Shown here: positions 10,264 to 18,000 of the stretch, piece by piece
Layout: the number at the start of each line of letters is the position of its first letter
Position numbering within the stretch: position 1 is the first letter of the stretch
Source: Verrucomicrobiia bacterium
GTDB taxonomy: Bacteria > Verrucomicrobiota > Verrucomicrobiia > Limisphaerales > CAIMTB01
Length of the DNA: 64,000 nt
Direction: 5' to 3'
Assembly: GCA_019634625.1 (NCBI GenBank)
Contig: JAHCBA010000001.1
Coordinates: forward strand, 62,001-126,000
Made by a program: the position numbers and the translations under genes
Notes under the pieces: model-generated
Database searches by the model: none
Seen by the model: only the letters and a program-made list of their open reading frames with translations
What the model was told of the DNA's origin: nothing

Positions 10264-11814
10264 ATGCCCGCCGACCTTCGTGCGTCACTCCTTGGGCCGT
10301 CGCCTTCCTGCGTCCAGCGCCCGCCATCACCCGAGCGCGCCGAACTCCGTGGATGCAAGACGTCCCGCATCGGCCCCCAGGCTGGCCCCTTGATCCTGGC
10401 ACTCGTCCTCGCCCTCGTCCCGCTCGCCTGGCCTTCCGCGGCCCCAGCCGCCACGCCGCCGCCCGACTACGCCGCCTGGCGCGCCGCCTGCCGCGAACTG
10501 CCCACCAATCGTCAACTCGGACAGCGCCTCGCCCCCCGCCACCTCCTCCCCCTTCGATCGCCGGCCGAATTCAACCGCGCCCTCGACGAACTCCTCGACC
10601 TGTTCCGGTCCGGCCCCCTGGCCCAGGCCGATGCCTGGCTCGACGGTCCCCCTCCTCCTTCCTTCCTCGACCCCAACGCCGCGTACTACCTCCAATCCGA
10701 CACCCCCTTCGTCCCGTTCGCCCGCCGGCTGCGCGTCCCACCCGGCTCCCGGCTCCTGATCCAAGGTGACCTGCACGGCGACATTCACTCGCTCCTGGCC
10801 TGCCTCGACCACTTCCAGGCGGAGGGGCACCTCGACGGATTTCGCATCGTCCGCCCGGAAGTGCGGATGGTCTTCCTGGGCGACTACACCGACCGCGGCA
10901 TGCACGGCGTCGAGGTGCTCTACACCCTCATGCGGTTGCAGCTCGCCAATCCCGAGCAGGTCGTCCTCGTCCGGGGCAATCACGAAGACCTCAACCTGGT
11001 CGCCCGTTACGGATTCCTGGCCGAACTCGCCGCCAAATTCGGCCGCTCCGTCGATCCACGCCGCGTGGTGCGCCTCTACGACTTTCTCCCCGCCGTCCTT
11101 TACCTCGCCGGCGGCCCCGACGTCATCCAGTGCAACCACGGCGGACTCGAACCCGGCTACCAGCCTGCCCCGCTGCTGGACGCCCCCGATCCCGTTGCCT
11201 TCCACTGGATCCGCCAGCTCGATCAGAGCCGGTTCCTGGCCGAACACCCCGACTGGCTCGCCCGCCAGCCCGCCGCCACCCGCCGCCAGTTCCGGGAGCA
11301 CCTCAAGGACTTCGTGCCAACCAGTCCCACCACGCCGTCCGTCCTGGGTTTCCTCTGGAACGACTTCACCGTGCTCCCCTCCGAACCCCAGTTTGCCCAC
11401 GACCCCGCCCGTGCCTTCGTGTACGGCAACGAGGCCGCCCGCCTCATGTTCGATCGCGCCCGGGGACCGGCCCACCGCCTTCGCGCCGTCTTCCGCGCCC
11501 ACCAGCATTCGGCCGCCCTCAGTCCCGTCATGCGCCGCCTCCTCGCCAGTCGAGGTCTGTACCGCCACTGGCAACCCGCCGACAGTCCCGCCCTGCTCCT
11601 CGCCCCTCCCGCTTCCCTCCGGACCCGGCTGGAAACGTCCGAGGAACGTTCCCTGCCCGACGGCTCGGTCTGGACCTTCAATGTCTCGCCCGACAGCGTG
11701 TACGGCACCGGGTGCGGTTTCGGGTTCGCCACCGTCGGCGAACTGATCACCGGCGATTCCTGGCCCGACTGGCGCCTCCGCGTCCACACCGTCCAGGTGG
11801 TCCCCGACCCGTGA
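10264..11814 (+). CDS. Exported PPP-type metallophosphoesterase (calcineurin-like)
   Basis: A protein of about 516 aa with the full set of PPP-superfamily metal motifs: GDLHGD near residue 168, GDYTDRG near 206, GNHED near 238, NHGG near 291 and the late histidine motif RAHQHS near 412. These residues hold the two-metal centre of serine/threonine phosphatases and related enzymes. A hydrophobic stretch ending in a likely signal-peptidase site (PLILALVLALVPLAWPSAAP) comes before the mature domain, so the enzyme is probably exported, which is unusual for PPP phosphatases. The start is uncertain: 10264 (ATG) leaves about 40 residues before the signal-like segment, and upstream codons run into repeat family A. 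The substrate is unknown. Confidence 0.8.
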   Translation: MPADLRASLLGPSPSCVQRPPSPERAELRGCKTSRIGPQAGPLILALVLALVPLAWPSAAPAATPPPDYAAWRAACRELPTNRQLGQRLAPRHLLPLRSPAEFNRALDELLDLFRSGPLAQADAWLDGPPPPSFLDPNAAYYLQSDTPFVPFARRLRVPPGSRLLIQGDLHGDIHSLLACLDHFQAEGHLDGFRIVRPEVRMVFLGDYTDRGMHGVEVLYTLMRLQLANPEQVVLVRGNHEDLNLVARYGFLAELAAKFGRSVDPRRVVRLYDFLPAVLYLAGGPDVIQCNHGGLEPGYQPAPLLDAPDPVAFHWIRQLDQSRFLAEHPDWLARQPAATRRQFREHLKDFVPTSPTTPSVLGFLWNDFTVLPSEPQFAHDPARAFVYGNEAARLMFDRARGPAHRLRAVFRAHQHSAALSPVMRRLLASRGLYRHWQPADSPALLLAPPASLRTRLETSEERSLPDGSVWTFNVSPDSVYGTGCGFGFATVGELITGDSWPDWRLRVHTVQVVPDP

Positions 11815-11836
11815 ACTCCAGGCAGGCGCCGGCAAC

Positions 11837-12820
11837 TCAGCGCTCTTCCAAGGCCTCCTCCCCCGGACCGCCCACAGGAACGGCCTCCGTCGTCTTCCCT
11901 TCCCCTGCCCTCCCCTTGGGGTCCGGCCAGAGGCGGCCCGCCACCTTCCACGCCACCACCAACTCCCGAAAGCGCACCACCGCCGGCGTGTCCTCGTCCT
12001 CATGCCACACCAGCACGAGGGGGACGGTCTGCCGTGGACGCAGCGGCACAAACCGCAGCGCCCGATCCCGGACCCCGACGGATTCCGTCACGATCCCCAT
12101 CCCGGCCCCGGCCGCCACGTAGGTAAGGACGGTCCCGATGAGGCTGGGGGTATGCGCCAGGCGCGGAGGGAACCCCGCCGCCCGGCAGGCCCCCAGAATC
12201 GCATCGTGCAACCCCATGCCCTCGCGTCGCGCCAGCACAATCAGGGGTCCCTCCGCCAGCGCCCGCCATTCCATCGAAGACCTCCCCGCAAGGGGATGAT
12301 CCTCCCGCAGGACCACCCCCAGGCGCTCGTCGCGCAACAAGACGGTGCGCATCCCCAGCGACTCATGACCCGTCACCGGCCGCGTCATCGCCACCGACAG
12401 CCGGGTCTTCGACACCATCTCCCAGACCCGCTCCGGGGTCCGTTCCTCCAAATGCAGGGCCACCCTCGGGTGCCGCTGCCGGTAGGCATGCAGCAGCCGC
12501 CCCAGGAACGGCTCCGTGGGCGGCCCGATGTACCCCAATCGGAGTTCCCCCTCCTCCCCCGAGGCCGTTCGACGCACCCTTCTCAACCCCTCCTCCAACC
12601 GCTCGACCACCACCGCCACCTCCCGGAGCAGCACCGCCCCCGCCGGGGTGAGCCGGACATGGTGCCGCGACCGCTCCAGCACCGCGGCCCCCAATTCCCG
12701 CTCCAGATCCTGCACCGCCCGGCTCAGAGCCGGTTGCGCAATCCGCAGCCGGCGCGATGCCCGGACAAAGCTCAGTTCCTCGGCCACGGCCTGGAAATAT
12801 CGGAGATGACGCAGATCCAC
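11837..12820 (-). CDS. LysR-family transcriptional regulator
   Basis: A 327-aa regulator using the GTG at 12820, which gives the textbook LysR opening VDLRHLRYFQAVAEELSF. The helix-turn-helix covers about residues 2-60 (RLRIAQPALSRAVQDLERELG). The effector-binding domain follows, with the periplasmic-binding-protein fold of the family. An in-frame ATG at 12880 would add 20 residues and leave only 19 bp to the divergent antiporter gene. The divergent layout with 79 bp between the chosen starts suggests that this protein controls the antiporter gene and itself from the shared gap; LysR proteins usually work this way. The inducer cannot be predicted. Confidence 0.85.
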   Translation of the reverse strand: MDLRHLRYFQAVAEELSFVRASRRLRIAQPALSRAVQDLERELGAAVLERSRHHVRLTPAGAVLLREVAVVVERLEEGLRRVRRTASGEEGELRLGYIGPPTEPFLGRLLHAYRQRHPRVALHLEERTPERVWEMVSKTRLSVAMTRPVTGHESLGMRTVLLRDERLGVVLREDHPLAGRSSMEWRALAEGPLIVLARREGMGLHDAILGACRAAGFPPRLAHTPSLIGTVLTYVAAGAGMGIVTESVGVRDRALRFVPLRPRQTVPLVLVWHEDEDTPAVVRFRELVVAWKVAGRLWPDPKGRAGEGKTTEAVPVGGPGEEALEER

Positions 12821-12899
12821 GGTGTCGTCCAGTGATAACAGCAGGGCATCACGCTGATAGCGAGGTATTGTTTCCATCATAAGCCCCCGCCTGCTACCC
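12821..12899. promoter_or_regulatory. Divergent gap between LysR regulator and antiporter
   Basis: A 79-bp gap between divergently read genes. It is locally AT-richer than its surroundings (for example GATAGCGAGGTATTGTTTCC), as expected for overlapping promoters, and the usual binding site of a LysR regulator. No clear T-n11-A box was resolved by eye. If the longer regulator start at 12880 is used, most of this stretch is coding. Confidence 0.4.
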
Positions 12900-14198
12900 A
12901 TGCCGGCCATGAGTCATGGCGACCTCGCCGTTCTCTTCTTCCTCCAGATCGCCGTCATCCTCGCCGCCTGCCAGGCGGTCGGTTGGATCGCCCGGCATTT
13001 CGGCCAGCCCCAGGTCGTCGGCGAAATGATCGCCGGGGTCCTCCTCGGCCCCTCCCTCCTCGGCCTCTTCTTCGCCGGCACCTCCGCCCGCCTGTTCCCC
13101 GAGGAGTCGATGAAGGTCCTGTTTCCCGCCTCCCAACTGGGTCTCGCTGCCTACATGTTCGTGGTCGGACTCGAGTTCCGCGTGGACATCGTCCGCCGCC
13201 GCTTCCACAGCGCCATGGCCGTGTCGGTGGCCGGCATGGCGGCCCCGTTCGTTCTCGGGGGTCTCCTCGGATGGTTCTTTCACCGGCACACCGACCTCTT
13301 CCCCGATCGCACCACCCTCTTCGAGGCGGTCGTCTTCCTCGGCGCGTCGATGTGCATCACTGCGTTCCCAATGCTCGCCCGAATCATCCATTTCAAGGGC
13401 CTCGCCGGAACCACCATGGGCACCGTCGCGCTCGGCGCAGGCGCCATCGACGACGCCGCGGCCTGGTGCCTCCTCGCCGTCGTTCTCGCCAGCTTCGATG
13501 GCGACTTCACCCAGGCCGCCCGCAATATCGCCCTCGGCGCGGCCTACGTCGCCGTCACACTCCTCCTGATCCGGCCCCTCCTCGAAGCCTGGGCCCGCGG
13601 CATCGAACGGCGCGGCCTCCTGTCCGACCGCGAATTCGTCTTCTGCCTCGTCCTGCTGGCCCTCGGCGCGTGGATCACCGATGCCATCGGTCTGCATGCC
13701 GTCTTCGGCGCCTTCATCATGGGCACCGCCATGCCACGCGGTCTCGTCACCCGCTCCCTGATCGAACGTATCCAGCCCCTCACCGTCGCCCTCCTCCTGC
13801 CCCTCTTCTTCACCTACTCGGGACTCAACACCCAGATCGGCCTGCTCGATTCCAGTTACCTGTGGGCCATGGCCGGCCTGGTCCTCTTCGCCGCCATCCT
13901 CGGCAAGGGCGTCGCCTGCTGGCTGGCCGCCCGGCTCACCGGACTCTCCAACCGGGAGGCCCTCGGCATCGGAACCCTCATGAACGCCCGCGGTCTGATG
14001 GAACTGATCATCATCAATATCGGCCTCCAGCGCGGCATCATCTCCCCCTCCCTCTTCGCGACCCTGGTCATCATGGCGGTGGTCACCACCCTGATGGCCT
14101 CCCCGATCTTCGAATGGCTGGTGGCCCAACGATCCTCCCCGGCCGGAAACGAAGACAGGGAAGATCGTCCCATGCCCCACCACGCTTCCGGCGGCTGA
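12900..14198 (+). CDS. Cation:proton antiporter, CPA2 (KefB/NapA-like) membrane domain
   Basis: A 432-aa polytopic membrane protein with about 12 hydrophobic segments, the usual size of the exchanger domain without the C-terminal TrkA-N part of KefB or KefC. The first helices show the family pattern: LAVLFFLQIAVILAACQAVG, then GQPQVVGEMIAGVLLGPSLL. The ion-binding region AGAIDDAAAWCLLAVVLA has the adjacent aspartates (DD) characteristic of electrogenic CPA2 exchangers. The conserved NARGLMELIIINIGL motif is near residue 361. It would exchange Na+ or K+ for H+ across the inner membrane. An alternative ATG at 12909 is possible. A LysR gene is divergent and probably regulates it. Confidence 0.9.
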   Translation: MPAMSHGDLAVLFFLQIAVILAACQAVGWIARHFGQPQVVGEMIAGVLLGPSLLGLFFAGTSARLFPEESMKVLFPASQLGLAAYMFVVGLEFRVDIVRRRFHSAMAVSVAGMAAPFVLGGLLGWFFHRHTDLFPDRTTLFEAVVFLGASMCITAFPMLARIIHFKGLAGTTMGTVALGAGAIDDAAAWCLLAVVLASFDGDFTQAARNIALGAAYVAVTLLLIRPLLEAWARGIERRGLLSDREFVFCLVLLALGAWITDAIGLHAVFGAFIMGTAMPRGLVTRSLIERIQPLTVALLLPLFFTYSGLNTQIGLLDSSYLWAMAGLVLFAAILGKGVACWLAARLTGLSNREALGIGTLMNARGLMELIIINIGLQRGIISPSLFATLVIMAVVTTLMASPIFEWLVAQRSSPAGNEDREDRPMPHHASGG

Positions 14199-14243
14199 GG
14201 GCGGACCTGCCCCGAATCCTTAGCATGGCGAGCCTACAAATGA

Positions 14244-14380
14244 GTCAGACACCTAGTATTAGTTATTGACCCCAGGTTCCTGCCCTGTAACCCCGCACGC
14301 ACCGCAGAAAACCGATCGAACCGCAGGGGACGATCTGGTCGCGGTTCGTCAATAATGGTCTGCCTGGCTTGTTAACTGCG
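14244..14380 (+). repeat. Direct repeat, left copy, flanking the IS4 remnant
   Basis: About 137 bp starting GTCAGACACCT and containing TGACCCCAGGTTCCTGCCC and TCAATAATGG. A second copy with the same order and only scattered differences lies at 14702-14832. The transposase fragment sits exactly between them. It ends with the first of the degenerate TCAATAATGG units. Confidence 0.8.
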
Positions 14381-14685
14381 TCATTGAATTGGAGCGAATC
14401 AGCTTCAAGGGGTCGGTCGATGCGGTTCGTCGCTTCAGCGAAGCCTTGGCACAGGCACGGAACCGGAAGCAGCGCCGGCGGCTGGAGGACCAACTCCTGG
14501 CAGTCCTGGCCCACGACCTTGTGCCCGATCGTCCGGGCCGTCGGGAACCCCGTGCGATCAAGAGGCGCCCCAAACCCTTTCCGTTGCTGACATGCCACCG
14601 CCGCCAATACAAGGAGATCCCCCACCGCAATCGCTGTCGTCCCAAGAACGAGCCCAAGAACGAGCCCAGGATTTCAAGGGGCTAA
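14371..14685 (+). pseudogene. IS4-family transposase, C-terminal remnant
   Basis: The frame reads VNCVIELERISFKG, then QRRRLEDQLLAVLAHDLVP, then RPGRREPRAIKRRPKPFPLL and a basic tail ending at a TAA. The RPGRxEPRAxKRRPKPFPLL signature is the typical C-terminus of IS4-group DDE transposases. Only about 100 of about 450 residues remain and the catalytic core is absent, so it cannot transpose. No plausible start precedes it. It lies between two copies of a direct repeat, as if the rest of the element was lost by recombination or decay. Confidence 0.75.
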
Positions 14686-14701
14686 ACTAAGCGCCATTCA
14701 A

Positions 14702-14832
14702 GTCAGACACCTTGTTTTTGACCCCAGGTTCCTGCCCGGTAACCCCGCACGCACCGCAGAAAACCCATCGAACCGCACGGGACGATCTGATTGCGGTTCG
14801 TCAATAATGGCATGCCTGGCTTATTAACTGCG
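14702..14832 (+). repeat. Direct repeat, right copy, flanking the IS4 remnant
   Basis: About 131 bp, the second copy of 14244-14380: GTCAGACACCTT, TGACCCCAGGTTCCTGCCC, CGCACGCACCGCAGAAAACC, ending TTAACTGCG. It runs into an array of decaying TCAATAATGG units. Confidence 0.8.
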
Positions 14833-14937
14833 TCAATAATGATTTGCCGGGCATGTTATCTGGAATCATGTCAACAAAAACTAGCCTGTCTTATTCTTTC
14901 AAAATCAACAGTAAGCCGCCTGTCTTATTATTTATAT
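14801..14937 (+). repeat. Degenerate tandem units of about 32-38 bp
   Basis: Four head-to-tail units start at 14801, 14833, 14871 and 14905 with TCAATAATGG, TCAATAATGA, TCAACAAAAA and TCAACAGTAA. Each is followed about 11 bp later by GCCTGGCTTATTA or a variant (GCCGGGCATGTTA, GCCTGTCTTATT twice). Identity falls with distance from the direct repeat. The stretch is clearly AT-richer than the window average. The remaining gap to the next gene (14938-15076) shows no further feature. Confidence 0.6.
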
Positions 14938-15076
14938 TTATGCAGATGGGCAGGGGATGCCGGGAACCCATCCGTAGGCGCTCCAAACCCAAACCGTGCG
15001 AACCGTTCGGCTCCGAATTCCGCCTTGTCGAACGGCTCGGCTCCGGAATTCCCCTCGCTTCGTAGGGCGCGGCCCT

Positions 15077-18000
15077 TCAGCCACCGTTGGCTTGGGCCAG
15101 ACTGGCGGCGGCCAGTTCCGCCGGGTTGCGTCGGGCATCCTCGACGCTGACCTCCCCGGCATCGATGCGGGCGAGCAGGGCCTTCTGTGCGAGGTAATCC
15201 TTGTTGGTCACCCCGGCCCGGCTCTGAAGCATCCGCCATGCCTTCCGCCGTTCCACCCCGAACAGCACCATCTGGCGGCTGACCGCGAAGCACTTCAGTT
15301 TTCCATCCACTTCGGCACGAATGTAGGTCCCGAAATTGGGGACGTGGCTTCGGTGGTTCGGATCGAACACACGCCGGTGCACGATGTCGTCCTGGGTGAT
15401 CAACCAGAGCTGGTCAACGAAGGGCACCAGGTTGGTCGCCTCTTCCTCGCGGATCGCCTTCACATGCTTGCGGAATCGACCCTCGGTCACCGCCCAATGG
15501 GCCACCGTCATGTCGTATTCCTCGCCGCTCCTGGCGAAACGGGTCCGCCACCAGTCCCGGTCCAGGGCGGGATTGCCACGCAGATCGAAGGCCTCCTGGC
15601 TGGTCTCGCCCTTGCGAGGATTGAAGACGAACTCCGGCATGCCGCGGGCGTCGCGCACCAGGCGGGCCTGATCGGCGGACATGTTGTCGCCCACCCCGTG
15701 CTCGGGCTGGCAGGTGGTGTAGCACTGGAAGAACGCCGTGCCCCTGTACTCCACGCCATCGAGCATGGCCTTGTAGAGCTTGGCCGCGTTGGCCATCGAA
15801 ACCTGCGCCACGAACGGCGAGCCGTGTCCCGCGGTGAACGCCTCGGCCACGTTCTTCTTCTCGATCAGCTTGCCCTGCGACGCCACGCCGAACTGGTTCA
15901 TGTCGTACCCGCCCAGCATGGTCGAGGAATCCGAGTTCTGGCCGCCGGTGTTCGAGTACACCTGGGTGTCCAGCATCAGGATCTTCACGTTCGGCCGGTT
16001 CTGCAGCATGACCTTCGAGACGTTCTGGAACCCGATGTCCCCAATGGCGCCGTCCCCGCCGATGACCCAGACCTTCGGCAGTTCCCGCACCTCCTGCTCG
16101 GTCATCAGCGTGTCGTCCAGATGCGTCAGCGTGAACGCCTCAGCCTCGGTCAAGGAACCTTCCGTCCGATCCAGCAGCGCGTCCGCAATCCGCTCCGGCA
16201 CCACGGAACGCCGGGCGTGCGCCAGGATGACCGACTCCGCCATCAGCCAGGAAATGGTCGCCCCGTCCTGGAACAGCGAGTTCATCCACGGGTACGGATG
16301 GGGATTCGAGGGCGGCGTCGATCCGTACACCGTGTTGCAGCCGGTGCTGGCCCCCATCATCATCACCGACATTCCCTGCGCCGGCCGGCCGTCGATCGCC
16401 TGCAGGTTCTTGTGATCGAAGGCGTCCTGGCGCAGCACCGCGGCCAGTCCCCCCACAATCTCCGTGTCCGCAATCGTCCCGTGCCGCGCCTCGTACGCGG
16501 CGATCCGCGTCGCCGTGTCCTCGGCACTCTCGCCCCCAAGTCCGATCACAATGTGGGCGAACAAGGTGCGCAACCGCTCGTAACCCGCGGCGTCCCGAGC
16601 CTTCAACGACGCCAGCCGTTCCACACCCTCCTGTTCCAGCCGGTCCGCCTTGCCGCGCAACCGGTCGGCCTTGCGGTGGTAGATGGGACGCAGGTAGGCC
16701 TCGGTCACCGAGGTGCAGGCCCGCAGGACGCTCTTCTCGCCGCAGCCGGCGCAGGCTCCGTCGCCCGAAACCAGCGCCTCGTAGTTCCGCCGCACCATGA
16801 GGTGATTGCGAAGGGCCGCCTCCCGGGATTTCTCGGGCTCGCTGTCGTTGTAGAGACCGAGGTACTTCTGCGGGGTGTCCGGCAGCAGACGGGAGAAGAT
16901 CTGCGCGGTGGTGAGCTGGGCGTTCAACTCCTCCGTCTCCCGCGTCATCCGCAGCGCGTCGTGATCCCCGCACACCTGAACGCACTCGCCGCATCCCTTG
17001 CATAGATCGCTGACAAAGATGGCGAAAAGCCCGCCGGAGCCGGCCTTCTTCTGTTCGACCGAACGGTAGATGGCCGGGACATTCGAATAGGCCAGCGGCA
17101 GTTGCTCGAGAATCCCGAGGAACTGGCCCCGCGCCTCCTCGGACATCCCGGTCAGGCGCCCCGCCTCGTCCGCGACGATGTCCTTGAACGGCACCTTCTC
17201 CCGCTTCCTGACCGCCTCGTTCATCCGGGCCCGGGCCCGTTCCTCGAGGGCCGGAAGGGCCTCCACCAGTTTCCGGCGCTCGGCCGGATCCCGCACATAG
17301 TGGATGGCTGCGGTGCGAAGGACGGTCGCCACCTCCTGCGCGGTGTTCGGCAACGCCGTGTCCGGGCAGGCGGTGATGCACTCCATGCACTGGGTGCAGT
17401 TCTCCGCGATGTACACGGGCGTCTCGCGGCGGGCGACATACTTGGACTGCGTCGCCCCGGTGCCGGCTCCCATGACCGCAAGCGACGCCAGCGCTCCGGA
17501 GGGCTGGTGGTAGCCGAGCCCCGCCCGGAACTCGCTGTCGAACTTGGCCAGCGTCTGGAACGGGGCGCGCGTCTGCCCGGCCGGTCGCGCCACGCCGCCG
17601 GTGGCATCGCCGCACCCCGCGGTGGGAGGAAGCTCCGGCGCCTCGATGGGTCGCAACGGCGCGTTGCGCATCGACGAACGGTCCGGATCCTCGATCTCCC
17701 CGTACCGGATCTCCTGAACCCGGGAAAAGCCCCCGTTCATCACCGTCATGTTCGAGGCCACCACCGCCTCGCCGAACCGTCCGAACTTCTTCTCGTACTG
17801 GTGCCGCACCACCGAGTGGAACTGCTCCTCGCTGATGTCGAAATCGCGCAGAAACGAACTCACCCGGAAAAACGCCCCGAGAAACGAATTGCCCTGCATC
17901 CGCAACTGGAGTTCGGCCTGCTGGGTGGCCTCGCGGGCAATGTCGAATCCCGGCAGAATGAACACCCGGATCCCATTCTCGCGGACGAAGCGGCGATGCT

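Noticed and set aside
14801-14937. 32-38-bp units considered as a CRISPR fragment
   Set aside because: Units abut each other without spacers and decay steadily; they look like slippage products of a repeat end.
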